64,000 nucleotides of DNA from Xestospongia muta (Eukaryota; Porifera; Demospongiae; Haplosclerida; Petrosiidae). Each line of letters opens with the position of its first letter. Within the stretch, counting starts at the first letter, position 1. Shown here one piece after another: positions 12,982-25,740 of the stretch. The notes beneath the pieces are model-generated. The model was not told the DNA's origin, did not search any database, and was given only the letters and a program-made list of their open reading frames with translations. The position numbers were made by a program, and so were the translations under genes. The DNA lies in NCBI GenBank assembly GCA_963693285.1, contig OY848922.1, forward strand, positions 873,001 to 937,000. Reading direction: 5' to 3'.

Positions 12982-13265
12982 TTATTGATGAGTAGATTGA
13001 TCAACAAGACATTTAAAGAGTTGAACTAGTTGTTCAAGTTTATTTTGTACATCCTATAATAGTGACATATAACTAGAATACATAAAATAGTACTAACTTG
13101 ACTAGCTAAGTATTGTTTTGTTTGTAGTATTACTTCCATTATTTTCAAGTCATTAGTCTCTCCAGGAGACACACCCTGAAGATTAAAATGAAAGAAAAGA
13201 ATAGGATCACTATATTTCTGACATGAGGTAACCAATGTGTTTGCAGTTGCCTCCAACTCACTAAT
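12982..13265 (-). CDS. 3' exons of an unidentified coiled-coil protein (fragment)
   Basis: Three phase-0 exons on the minus strand read 13265-13233 (ISELEATANTL), 13175-13098 (GVSPGETNDLKIMEVILQTK then QYLASQ) and 13053-12982 (DVQNKLEQLVQLFKCLVDQ then STHQ-stop). Both introns are about 45-60 bp with GT-AG ends and pyrimidine tracts, as in the real genes here. Leu, Ile and Val spacing suggests a coiled coil. No upstream exon or start was found before the hnRNP H relic at 13489, so it is probably a 3' fragment. I do not recognise the family. Confidence 0.4.
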
Positions 13266-13488
13266 CTGTACGAAATAGATCATGTAATATATAAATTAAC
13301 AATGTGTGGACATAACTGAACACTGTTTACATAGTCTAAAATTTCTAAGTAGGAGGGAACTATTTTAAGCTCACTTTACTTAGCTCAATCACTTAATATA
13401 TTATTTTAATATCTATTACCTATCACTACCAGTATTTTAACCATATCACGTCACTCATTATCTGTCTTTGTGTGTGTAGATGATATCT

Positions 13489-14045
13489 CTAATACCATGA
13501 ACTTGATGTAGAATGTTGTGTACTATTATAAGTTTGTCCACTATAAACTCCTCCTCCTTGTTGACCATATTGTTGTTGAGTAGAATAGTTCATTGTACCA
13601 CTACTACTAGTACCATAAGGGACTGGAGCTGGATAACTAGTGGATTGGGTCTGAGGATAAGAAGAATAGGACTGAGGTCTAGACTGGTGTTGAGTACGAG
13701 GATCCTATATAAAGAGATATAGTTCATTTGATGTCATTAGTATTATATTAACATACTGGAGTTATAGATTGATAGCCATATAGATCATTACCACTACTAG
13801 TAGTAGATGTAGACCAGTTATTATAATAAGACTGTTGTGATGAGGAGTGGTGTTGAACAGGAGATGACTTAGAGTGAAGAAATAACTCAACATATCTTGA
13901 TCCTATATAATAGATCATCTTATACTGTAGACTGTACTATAATATTACCTATATGACTTCTGTCTTTCTTCGTGGCTCATCTTCATGACTGTTGTGCCAT
14001 ACCTCTCCTTCTTCATAGGTTTGGCCACAAGAATCATGATGTAAC
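13489..14045 (-). pseudogene. hnRNP H 3' fragment (relic A)
   Basis: The last two exons of the hnRNP H-like gene are present at full length, 13704-13489 (216 nt) and 13902-13757 (146 nt), with splice sites, followed by a decayed part of the RRM4 exon near 13950-14035. The upstream RRMs are missing, so no RNA-binding protein can be made. It lies antisense just before copy 3. Confidence 0.85.
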
Positions 14046-14099
14046 TTCAAGAAGAAAGTTTTTTTGAATTGAGAGAGAGAAAATATGCACCTACCCAGA

Positions 14100-14157
14100 T
14101 AATAAATGAGTAATTACAATATTATAGATAATTACATTCTATTATGACAATAGTGAT
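14100..14157 (+). promoter_or_regulatory. Conserved block upstream of array start codons
   Basis: The motif attatagataattacattct followed by atta lies within about 45 bp of the ATG in copies 3, 4 and 5, in a variant form in copies 2 and 6, and 352 bp further away in copy 7 because of an insertion. Its conservation may reflect promoter or 5' UTR function, or only recent duplication. Confidence 0.35.
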
Positions 14158-17100
14158 ATGGCTGTAGCGAGCGAGGTAGTAAGGGCTGCTGGACAGAAGA
14201 GTCTCTTATCTGTACCTGTCTCTCTACCTTTTGTTGATGAACCTATCCTCCTCTCTGTAGGAGATAGAGTTACTATACCAACTGAATTTTGGAACTATGC
14301 AGCTGATAGAGTTAACATGGTTATTATGAATAGTAAGGTTTTGAAAGAGAGAGGTCAGCCCTGGTTATCAGATGTCTCAGATCTTACTATCACTGGTGTT
14401 GTAAGATGGTTAGGAACATTACCTCCTATTAGTGATACACAATTATTTGCTGGAATACAAACAGTAAGTGTATATAGATCTACATCAATATAGCTGTTCA
14501 ATTCAGTATTATGCATTACATTTTACAGTAGCTACTAATTTAGTGATCCTAATACAGTACTTTTATGTGAAATTAATACTATATTAATATAATATGAGTA
14601 GCCAGCAACATATATTAATGATAAACTTTCATATATACACTTTACAGGACACTCCTGTTTCTACTGACAAGCATTATCTTAGCGGTTCTTATGCTGATCA
14701 AACTTATTTTACTTGTCCTAAGGGACATGGAGTCTTCCTTCCAGTGGAGTATGTAGTCCATCACTCTAAAGATATAAAAGAGACACCAACACCAGCTTAT
14801 CCTATGAATGCCAGACCACATGGTATTGCACTGGTTATGGTGAGGCATGAATACCTTACTGATGAGCTACGTAAAGGAGCTGAATACGATACTCAGAATT
14901 TCATTTCTACTTTCAAGCACTTACAATACACAGTTCAATCTTATACCAAATTTACTAGTTCACAGATGATACAACTAGTAGAAGAGATAGCTAGTATGGA
15001 TCACACAGCTTATGACAGTTTTGTCTGTTGTATAGCAGTCCCTGGAAATAATAACCACTATGTACTATGTAGTGATAACAAATATGTTAATATCTATGAA
15101 CTAGTAGACAAAGTACAACAATGCTCTACCCTTGAACGAAAACCAAAGATTTTTTTTATTAACTGTAATCGTCAAGAAAGTCAATATCCACCTCCACCTA
15201 CTCCATATGAGATTGGTTCTGATACACTCATCATGTGGTCAACTCAAAAGCGTCGTTCTTCTAATAGAAATTCACATACTATTGGAGGTTATTTCGTGTT
15301 TAATTTAAAGAATGTTTTCGAGCTCATGTCAAAGACCACTGACCTTTTTTCAATTATAAATGAAGTATCTACAATTTTGAGCATGTTACCTCCGCATATA
15401 TCTCGTCGTACTAAGAAATATACAGCACAATGTCCTGAAGTTGAGTCACAATTAAAAAGTAAAGTCTACTTTTTCTATGAAGATGAATTACCTGGTAAGT
15501 AATTAATGTTATAATAATAGAAACTTATATTATTATTTTTATTAGATTATTCTGGTTTACTGGACAAAGCTCTTGATGAAGGCTATGTCACTGTTAAGTG
15601 GACCAAACTTACCTTGTCTGGTGCACCAGCTACTGGAAAGTCCTCCATTATCAAGTTACTACTCAATGAACCTCCACCTGACAACCATCATAGTACTCCT
15701 GTCATCAAAGCACCTGAAGTAAGGAAGGTAGAAATTGCTGGTCTCATAGCAGGAGGAGAACCGACTGGTTCATCTAGTACCCAGTGTTGGGGTAAGGTAG
15801 ACTACGAGTCTCTAAAAGCTATGGTTACTAGAACCATGAAAGGAGGTATCAAGTCTAAACCATCAGTGTCAGAAAGAGAAGATGTAGACAACAGTATACA
15901 GGGTGATGAATCTGGTGATGATGACACTGATGATGACGATATAGGTCATGAAAATCCTGCATTGACCACACCCACCAAAGAAATCCCTGAAGTTACTTCC
16001 TTACCTAGTCCACTTTCTCCAGCAAGAGAAGAGGTGGCTCGACTATTACCTACTGTATCAAAGTCTGATGAGCTTTATAACACTCACTGGATATATGTTA
16101 TAGATTCTGGGGGTCAGGCTGCATTCCTAGATATTGCTCCTGCTCTGCTACATTATAATCCAGTCAACATTCTTACACTCAAGTTAAATGAGAAGCTTGA
16201 AGATCAACCCAAATTTTACTTCAGTGTTAGAGGAAAACAAATTGGTGAGCCAGTGGAACGACAGATGACACACCTCCAACTTCTTGAAGCATCATTTCGT
16301 TCACTATCATCTGTAAATCCACCTAATCTTCGTAACATTTACAGCAAATTTTCCCACACTGAGCCTCACCATATAGTACTGGGGACATACTATGATAAGA
16401 TCAGTGAGTGTAGTGAGTCTCTGGATGATAAAGATGCTATACTTTGGTCCACTTTGAAGCGATTTGATGAGGTACGACTAAACTATCGTGAAGGCAGAGA
16501 GAAGGTCATCTTTCCAGTCAATGCAATTGGTAGAGGAGATAATGAGGTTAAAATTGCCAATATAATTCGTAACAGAATATGTCAGTTTTACATTGAAGCA
16601 GAAATCCCAGCTCGATGGTTCTTGTTCCAGTTAGATTTAGACCAGCTACACAAGACCCATAATACCACAATCATCAGTAAATCTAAATGCTTGGAGATTG
16701 GTGCACCATTGAAGATGGATGGTAATGATATCGAAGCAGCCCTGAAGTATTACCATGATCTGACCATCTTCCTTTACTTTCACAAAGTCCTCCCTAATGT
16801 TGTATTCCTCCATCCACAGCCACTTTTTGATAAACTCTCTGAGTTGATCAGTATCTCTTTTGCTGATGCTGTGGATCATTTAGAGGATGAATGTGATATC
16901 TATCTTCCTCCAGGAGCTCACAAACAACTCAAGAATGAAGGAATCTTTGAAAAGAGATTGCTGGAATCATGCTTATCACAAGGATTTTCTGCAGAATTTT
17001 CGATTGATGATTTTCTAAAGTTAATGGAAGATGTATTTATCATTGCATCTCTACCTCAACCAGGAAAGTATTTTCTTCCAAGTGTCCTCCCTACTGCCAC

Positions 17101-18460
17101 TCTCTTAGAAAGTTCAAAAGCCATCTTTACATCTAATACAGACCCTCTCATTTTGACATGGGATATGAAGTCACTTCCTCAAGGTCTCTTTCCTGCTTTG
17201 GTCGTCAACCTTCTTAATCGCAAATATTCACCACAATTTGATCTTGGATCTGGCAATCCACAATATCGTAATGCTATCCAGTTAGACTGTATTGGACCAG
17301 GAGGTGCAGTTCTATTAGTCGATGCTATTTATTGGCTAGAGATATATTACTCTGGTCCTTCTAACAAATGCTGTGTTATTCGACATTCAGTTAAAGAAGG
17401 AGTCAAAGCTGTTGTGAAGAAGTTCCGATACAAACTTACTCTATCGATACCTCAAGAGCGTTTTCATTGTACAATACATAAAACAAGTGATCATCTTTGT
17501 CGTCCTAATGAAGATCAAAAGAAGGTGACATGCTGTGAGAAAGGTGCATTAATGGCTGATATTAACCAGTTACATCAAGCACCATGGCTTGTAGAACTGA
17601 CTAGTTCAGATAAACCTATTAAACAACAAGGTTAGTAAGTGATCACTTAATATCTAGTAATAAGATGATATGTATTCAGTCTTTGTAACTTAATTATTTT
17701 AATTTATTTATGGTAATTAGTTGTAGACAATTAGTATTTCCTTGTTTTAACAAATCCCCAATATTAATGATAACACCATATATGGAGATAATAAAATTCC
17801 CTCATACTCATCACACTTCATGTACTCACTCCATTACTCATACCACAAGTTTATCAAAGAATAACAATTTTGTTATTAGTCAATACACATATGAAGTCTT
17901 TATAGAGTCACATTTAACACTAATAGTGGTCACTGATGTACTATGATACTTGTAGTAAATATTTAGATTGCAGCAACATACTTCTACATATATAGAGATA
18001 GCTTAGTACATTCCTAACTCATTTCCACTATAGGTTTTGCCATTACTGTCCCCCCTTGACTTTCATTTGTTTTAAAAAATGCATTAATTAAAGCGAATAC
18101 ATTGTTAATACAATATTGCTTAATAATAGATTTAAGATTGTATTTTTTATTACAGATAGTCTTCACAGTACTATTTCTAAAGTTCCTAAAAAGAAAGATG
18201 TTCTAACTTTGTTAATGCCTATTATGGACAAATGGTACCTTATCGGTGATGCTCTTGAAGTTAGCACTGGAGAATTAGATGGTTTAAAGACAAGCAATAA
18301 CTCTGTAAAAATGAATCTTTCAATGATGATCAGTAAATGGTTAGATGAGAAATCAAATGAAGCTACATGGAGTGTGTTACTAGAAGCTATTGAGGGTCCA
18401 ATTGTGGACAATCGTCAAATTGGTGACAATATTCGTGAATTTTTGAAGAAAATTGTTTGA
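14158..18460 (+). CDS. Array copy 3: CAP-Gly, pseudocaspase, Roc-like GTPase, Death
   Basis: Exons 14158-14463, 14648-15494, 15546-17630 and 18156-18460 sum to 1181 codons including stop. The CAP-Gly loop is long (MVIMNSKVLKERGQPW). In the caspase-like domain the His motif reads CIAVPGNN and the Cys motif FFINCNRQE. In the GTPase, GAPATGKS is near residue 410, DSGGQ near 571 and TYYD near 665, so about 160 residues separate G1 from G3, with an acidic stretch in between; Roc domains usually have about 50. The Death exon (KKKDVLTLLMPIMDKWYLIG, ATWSVLLEAIEGPIV) is unlike that of any other copy. The donor reads AAACAACAAG/GTTAGT. An interaction scaffold that switches with nucleotide is plausible but untested. 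Confidence 0.85.
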
Positions 18461-19320
18461 AATTATTTTTTCAATGTTATTCTCTTTGCTATTGTATCTT
18501 ATTAATAACAAATATATATTATTAATAGTTTAGTGTTGTAGTTTTCTTATTTTATTATTATATTGATCCAGCACACTTATATTGTTGTCCAATTCTTCTA
18601 CAAGTCTTTCATTCCTGAAGACATTATCCAATAATACAAATATTTATTAATATATCTATCTATCCACTATTACTCATCTCTTACAATGAGTTTATGTTTG
18701 AGGTTCAGTTATAGTCTGATAATTGCCTTAAAAAGTCAACTACAAGAGATCAGGAGTAAGTCTTGGAAACAATTGTGACTATGTCCTCTATATCTCTGAA
18801 CTAACTGATGTTATATGACCTACTTTGTCAAATTGGGTATGAGTAGAGGATGATTGGAGTAGTACTTCAAATGGAACATAATGTTTTAAAGGGTTTATCT
18901 CAAAGTAACAAGACAATAGTACAAGTCAATACAAAGTACTTCAAAGTTGAATGAATACCACATCAACTGACATTGAGAGACTCTCATTACATCTTTTGAG
19001 GAACCTATGGTAGAGCATAATTCAACAGCTACAAAATAAGACTTTTTGAGTGACCCAGATATATTATGTAAAATATGAACATAAGAGTGACTTTGTTCAA
19101 TAATAAATATTTTGATCTTAGTTCATTAATTTGTTATATATTTGTTGTATGAGTTATTTTATAATTGAATTAGAGTTTTTTTTTAATTTGACTGATTGCA
19201 TCCTTTACTTGTTTGATTAGTTTTGTAAAGTAGTGTGATTACTTTTTCAACAATTTTCCAACAATTAAGTAATTACAATATTATAGATAATTACATTCTA
19301 TTATTATTAGTGTCTGTGAT
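18461..19320. other. Intergenic region, copies 3-4
   Basis: AT-rich. The only recognisable content is a dead Death-domain exon at about 18850-19065, followed by the conserved upstream block near 19276. Confidence 0.8.
18850..19065 (+). pseudogene. Dead Death-domain exon (relic)
   Basis: The stretch from gattggagtagtacttcaaa through gagtgacccagatatattat aligns base for base with the Death exon of copy 7 at 40435-40660, but with many substitutions, frameshifting indels and an eroded start. It shows that copy 3 once had a second, copy-7-type terminal exon downstream of its present one. Confidence 0.8.
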
Positions 19321-22300
19321 ATGGCTGTAGCGAGCGAGGTAGTAAGGGCTGCTGGACAGGAGAGTCTATTATCTGTACCCGTCTCTCTACCTTATGTTGA
19401 TGAACCTATCCTCCTCTCTGTAGGAGATAGAGTTACTATACCAACTGAATTTTGGAACTTTGCAGCTGGTTTGGTTTATACTAGACGTAAAACTGAGGAT
19501 TGGATATCAGATGTCTCAGATCCTATTATCACTGGTGTAGTAAGATGGTTGGGAACATTACCTCTTGTTGGAAATACACAATTATTTGCTGGAATACAAA
19601 CAGTGAGTGTACCTCTAACTACTGTTTGGATGTATAGGGTGTCAAAATAACATGAAATGATACATATGACCAGTAATAATACAATGTGTCAGTTTGCTAT
19701 ATTAGGAGTCTACATCTGCTGTACTGTATAATGCTAATTTTTCAATGTGGATGATTTTTGTAGTTTTCAAAAATTTTATTCCAAGTTTCCAACTGCGATA
19801 ATTACTCAATGAAAATTTTGACACTACAGTGGTTTGATTTATTTCTACCAAGTATGTATATTCTTCATGGCTCTATATCAATATTTCTGATAAATTAATG
19901 GCTACCTGATCCACAGTGATCCCCATCTAAGGTGTCTGCATGTGATGTGTATGAGTCTGGGCATAGCATATCATACCATAAATTAGTCCATCAGTGACAT
20001 TTATTTGCAAAATGCTTTAAACAAGGTAATTCTCAAAATACTGCCCCTTGAAAAATTAGCCTTATATGGTATGTTGTGTATGTTTGAATAGCAAATTGTG
20101 AACTTCTGTAGATGAGTAAATAATAACAATCAAATAATAACATTGAAACTTTTATTTTAAAGGACACTGCTATCTCTACTGACAACATTTATCCTAGCGG
20201 TACTTATACTGATCAGACTTATTTTACTTGTCCTAAGGGACATGGAGTCTTCCTTCCAGTGGAATATGTAGTCCGTCACTCTAAAGATATAAAAGAGACA
20301 CCAACACCAGCTTATCCTATGAATGCCAGACCACATGGTATTGCATTAGTTATGGTGATTGAAGAATACTTAGATGGTCAACATCTTAATGGAGCTCAAC
20401 TCAATACTCAGAATTTCATCTCCACTTTCAACTACTTACAATACACAGTTCAACCCTACACCAATGTTACTAGTTCACAGATGATACAACTAGTAGAAGA
20501 GATAGCTACTATGGATCACACAGCTTATGACAGCTTTGTCTGTTGTATATCAGCCGGTGGAAGAAATAACCACTATATACTATGTAGTGATCGTAAAATT
20601 GTGAATGTCTATGAACTAGTAGACAAAGTACAACATTGTTCTACCCTTCAAGCAAAGCCTAAGCTTTTTTTTATTAGCACAGACCGCAATGAAGATAAAC
20701 GCTATCCTCTATCTATTTCATACAAGATAGGGTTTGATACAGTTATTATGTGGGCAGCCCAGAAAGGATGTATAGCTATAGTAAATCCTACTAAAGGTAG
20801 CAAGTTTATAACATCCTTACAGAATGTTTTTAAGTTTGAATCAAAGAACACTGATCTCCTTTCAATGGCAAATTCAGTGTCTGCAGCTATGATCATGATT
20901 CTTCCTTATACGTCAAGGAAAACTGGTGAATTTAGAGCACAATGTCCTGAAGTTGAGTCACAATTAAAAAGTAAAGTCTACTTTTTCTATGAAGATGAAT
21001 TACCTGGTAAGTATATTAATGTTATAATAATAGAAACTTATATTATTATTTTCATTAGATTATTCTGGTTTACTGGACAAAGCTCTTGATGAAGGCTATG
21101 TCACTGTTAAGTGGACCAAACTTACCTTGTCTGGTGCACCAGCTACTGGAAAGTCCTCCATTATCAAGTTACTACTCAATGAACCTCCACCTGATAACCA
21201 TCATAGTACTCCTGTCATCAAAGCACCAGAAGTAAGGAAGGTAGAGATTGCTGGTCTCATAGCAGGAGGAGAACCAACTGGTTCATCTAGTACCCAGTGT
21301 TGGGATAAGGTAGACTATGAGTCTCTAAAAGCTATGGTTACTAGAACCATGAAAGGAGGTATCAAGTCTAAACCATCAGTGTCAGAAGGAGAAGATGTAG
21401 ACAACAGTATACAGGGTGATGAATCTGGTGATGATGACACTGATGATGATGATATAGGTTGTGAAAATCCTGCATTGACCACACCCACCAAAGAAAGCCC
21501 TGAAGTTACTTCCTTACCTAGTCCACTTTCTCCAGCAAGAGAAGAGGTGGTTCGACTATTACCTACTGTATCAAAGTCTGATGAGCTTTATAACACTCAC
21601 TGGATATATGTTATAGATTCTGGAGGTCAGGCTGCATTCCTAGATATTGCTCCTGCTCTGCTACATTATAATCCAGTCAACATTCTTACACTCAAGTTAA
21701 ATGAGAAGCTTGAAGATCAACCCAAATTTTACTTCAGTGTTAGAGGAAAACAAATTGGTGAGCCAGTGGAACGACAGATGACACACCTCCAACTTCTTGA
21801 AGCATCATTTCGTTCACTATCATCTGTAAATCCACCTAATCTTCGTAACATTTACAGCAAATTTTCCCACACTGAGCCTCACCATATAATACTGGGGACA
21901 TACTATGATAAGATTAGTGAGTGTAGTGAGTCTCTGGATGATAAAGATGCTATCCTTTGGTCCACTCTGAAGCGATTTGATGAGGTACGACTAAACTATC
22001 GTGAAGGCAGAGAGAAGGTCATCTTTCCAGTCAATGCAATTGGTAGAGGAGATAATGAGGTTAAAATGGCCAATAAGATTCGTAACAGAATATGTCAGTT
22101 TTACATTGAAGCAGAAATCCCAGCTCGATGGTTCTTGTTCCAGTTAGATTTAGACCAGCTACACAAGACCCATAATACCACAATCATCAGCAAATCTAAA
22201 TGTTTAGAGATTGGTGCACCATTGAAGATGGATGGTAATGATATCGAAGCAGCCCTGAAGTATTACCATGATCTGACCATCTTCCTTTACTTTCACAAAG

Positions 22301-24141
22301 TCCTCCCTAATGTTGTATTCCTCCATCCACAGCCACTTTTTGATAAACTCTCTGAGTTGATCAGTATCTCTTTTGCCGATGCTGTGGATCATTTAGAGGA
22401 TGAGTGTGATATCTATCCTCCTCCAGGAGCTCACAAACAACTCAAGAATGAAGGAACCTTTGAAAAGAGATTGCTGGAATCATGCTTATCACAAGGATTT
22501 TCTGCTGAATTTTCGATCAACGATTTTCTAAAGCTAATGGAAGATATATTTATCATTGCATCTCTACCTCAGCCAGGAAAGTATTTTCTTCCAAGTGTCC
22601 TCCCTACTGCCACTCTCTCAGAAAGTTCTAAAGCCATCTTTACATCTAATACAGATCCTCTCATTTTGACGTGGGATATGAAATCACTTCCTCAAGGTCT
22701 CTTTCCTGCTTTGGTCGTCAACCTTCTCAATCGCAAATCTTCACCACAATTTGATCTTGGATCTGGCAATCCACAATATCGTAATGCTATCCAGTTAGAC
22801 TGTATTGGTCCAGGAGGTGCAGTTCTATTAGTTGATGCTATTTATTGGCTAGAGATATATTACTCTGGTCTTTCTTCTGAATGCTGTGTTATCCAACATT
22901 CAGTTAAAGAAGGAGTGAAAGCTGTTGTGAAGAAGTTCCGATACAAACTTACACTATCAATACCTCAAGAGTGTTTTCATTGTATGATACATAAAACAAG
23001 CGATCATCTTTGTCGTCCTAATGAAGCTCAAAAGAGGCTTACATGTTGTAACAACAGTGCATTAATGGCTGATATTAACCAGTTACGTCAGACACCATGG
23101 CTTGTAGAGATGACTAGTTCAGACAAACCTATTGAACAACAAGGTTAGTAAGTCTTCACTTAATATCTAGTAATAAGATGATATGTATTCAGTCTTTGTA
23201 ACTTAGTTATTTTAATTTATTTATGGTACATTAGTTGTAGACAATTAGTATTTCCTTGTTTTAACAAATCCCCAATATTAATGATAACACCATATATGGA
23301 GATAATAAAATTCCCTCATACTCATCACACTTCATGTACTCACTCCATTACTCATACCACAAGTTTATCAAAGAATAACAATTTTGTTATTAGTCAATAC
23401 ACATATGAAGTCTTTATAGAGTTACATTTAACACTAATAGTGGTCACTGATGTACTATGATACTTGTAATAGAGTATGTTAATAGTTTAGTCATTGATAT
23501 AATAGTTGTAGGTAGACTTGAGTAAATTATTAATATTACTTGTTTTTTTCAAACTACAAAATTCATTGTTATGTGTTGACATGTGAGAAAGTAGAAAAAT
23601 ACAATTGAACTTGTAACACTTTATAAATTTTTAGTACCCACCCATCTTTACACAATATATAAAGTTATTCATAGTTATATAATGGTGGTCTATAAGGTAG
23701 TATAGTTCAATTATACTAATGTTCACATCATGAGTTACTATATTGTATACCTTCAAAGTTGATAAATGATTTAAAAGCACTAAAGTGTCAAACATATATA
23801 GTAGCTAAAAAATCAATTATTTTATTATATCAATATTAACATGTACTTTATTTAATTTCATATTAGGTAATATAGCTGATAAACTCTTGGATCAACAACC
23901 TCCCATTCAAGAAATAACTACACATGCTAGAACTGCAGAGTGGAATCAATTGGGTGTACAACTAGGACTGGATGGTGTTGGTTTAGCTGGGTGTCATGAC
24001 TATACCAGTATGTATCAGTTATGGATACAGGAGAAAGCTGATAATGCAACAAGAAAAAATTTAATATCGGCTTTTAGAGCTATTAGACAGAATGATGTAG
24101 CAAAAAGATACGAAGATTATCTGAAAACAGTTTCTGAGTAA
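19321..24141 (+). CDS. Array copy 4: CAP-Gly, pseudocaspase (Cys also lost), GTPase, Death
   Basis: Exons 19321-19602, 20163-21006, 21059-23143 and 23867-24141 give about 1161 aa. It differs from the other copies in two ways. Intron 1 is 560 bp against 57-184 bp elsewhere, and the caspase-like domain has FFISTDRNE in place of FFINCNRQE, so the position of the catalytic Cys is Thr as well as the His being absent (CISAGGRN). The GTPase keeps GAPATGKSS, DSGGQ and GTYYD. The last exon is the NIADKLLDQQPP type shared with copies 1 and 5. This is the clearest pseudoenzyme of the family. Confidence 0.85.
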
Positions 24142-24622
24142 ACCTAAGGTATGTTTCAAATTCTTCAACAAAATTATTTTATCTCATGGCAATCTTTCCC
24201 TTTAGACTAGACCTTTAAATTTTCTTATGACGTCCTTTTAATTGACTACTTTTATTTATCATTTGAATGTGTTTACTTTTTTATTTTGTATCAAATTGTG
24301 TCCTTCTCTTTTAGTTTTATAAAAGTTATTTATTCTTAATATCAATGTAAGAGTGTCTTCATCTGATGATAAACATGGTGACTTAACTTTTGAATTTTTG
24401 TTCTTTTATTTGATCTTTATTTATTATAGTTTATTATTATTATTATTGTAGTAAACTATTTAATTTGACTGATTATGTCCTTTACTTATTTGATTAGTTT
24501 TGTAAAAGTGTGTATTAATTTTTTCAACAAAAACTTTTTTCAATCCAGTATCATTGATGTACACATTATGAGATGACAAGTACTATATCATTACTGTGTG
24601 TGTGTGTGTGTAGATGATATCT

Positions 24623-25625
24623 CTAATACCATGAACTTGATGTAGAATGTTGTGTACTATTATAAGTTTGTCCACTATAAACTCCTCCTCCTTGTTGACC
24701 ATATTGTTGTTGAGTAGAATAGTTCATTGTACCACTACTACTAGTACCATAAGGGACTGGAGCTGGATAACTAGTGGATTGGGTCTGAGGATAAGAAGAA
24801 TAGGACTGAGGTCTAGACTAGTGTTGAGTACGAGGATCCTATATATAGAGATATAGTTCATTTGATGTCATTAGTATATATTAACATACTGGAGTTATAG
24901 ATTGATAGCCATATAGATCATTACCACTACTAGTAGTAGATGTAGACCAGTTATTATAATAAGACTGTTGTGATGAGGAGTGGTGTTGAACAGGAGATGA
25001 CTTAGAGTGAAGAAATAACTCAACATATCTTGTTCCTATATAATAGATCATCTTATACTGTAGACTGTACTACAATATTACCTATAGGCGGATGAGGCAC
25101 TTATATTTTGGAGGGGCTCACACCATAACTATGTGATGAATATGCAGACACGAATGTACCCATAATGTAGAAAGTATGTTTGATATAATCACAATCAGTA
25201 TTACTAACATTAATTTAAAATGTACCAAAGTATTTCCTTTACTCATCATTTACCATAACAAATTCTTTAGCTATTTCAACAAGATCACACTTATTAGTTA
25301 TGCATTTGTGTACATGAAGGACCAGACAATTGTTAAGCCGTTTTTCCGTCATTGTGGCCTGCAAATATGTCAAAACTTTTGACAGTTTCATCAACACCAA
25401 TAAGATTAACTTAGATTCTTTTTGTGGGGTAAGTAGCAAGCAATAAAAATTTGGGGGGCTGAGCCCCTCTATCTAAATATTGGGGGGGCTTTAGCCCCTC
25501 CAGCCTCCTATGAATATTACCTATATGACTTCTGTCTTTCTTCATGGCTGTTATAGCATCTTCATGACTGTTGAGCCATACCTCTCCTTCTTCAGAGGTT
25601 TGGCCACATGACAAGAATCATGATG
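24623..25625 (-). pseudogene. hnRNP H 3' fragment (relic B)
   Basis: Copies of the last two hnRNP H exons lie at 24838-24623 and 25035-24890. Part of the RRM4 exon follows at about 25525-25625, split from the rest by a 427 bp insertion. In the last exon a CAG codon has become TAG (T-Q-H-stop), so this copy is broken. It is antisense and upstream of copy 5. Confidence 0.85.
25086..25512. mobile_element. Probable non-autonomous insertion, 427 bp
   Basis: Compared with the same place in relic A, 427 bp are inserted between two copies of aatattacctat (25074-25085 and 25513-25524), as expected for a target duplication. The ends are loosely inverted (aggcggatgaggc at one side, gcccctccagcctcct at the other) and the interior has paired GC-rich blocks such as ggggctgagcccc. 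No transposase frame was seen. A 12 bp duplication is unusual, so the class is unknown. Confidence 0.6.
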
Positions 25626-25740
25626 TAACTACAAGAAGAAAATTCTTTTTGAATTGAGAGAGAAAATATGCACCTACCTAGATAATAAATGAGTAATTAC
25701 AATATTATAGATAATTACATTCTATTATGATAATAGTGAT

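Noticed and set aside
17710..17946. 78 aa frame after copy 3
   Set aside because: Lies in the conserved intron and is broken in other copies.
24647..24856. Plus-strand 69 aa frame, repeated at 13513 and 41163
   Set aside because: It is the opposite strand of the hnRNP H last exon and its relics.
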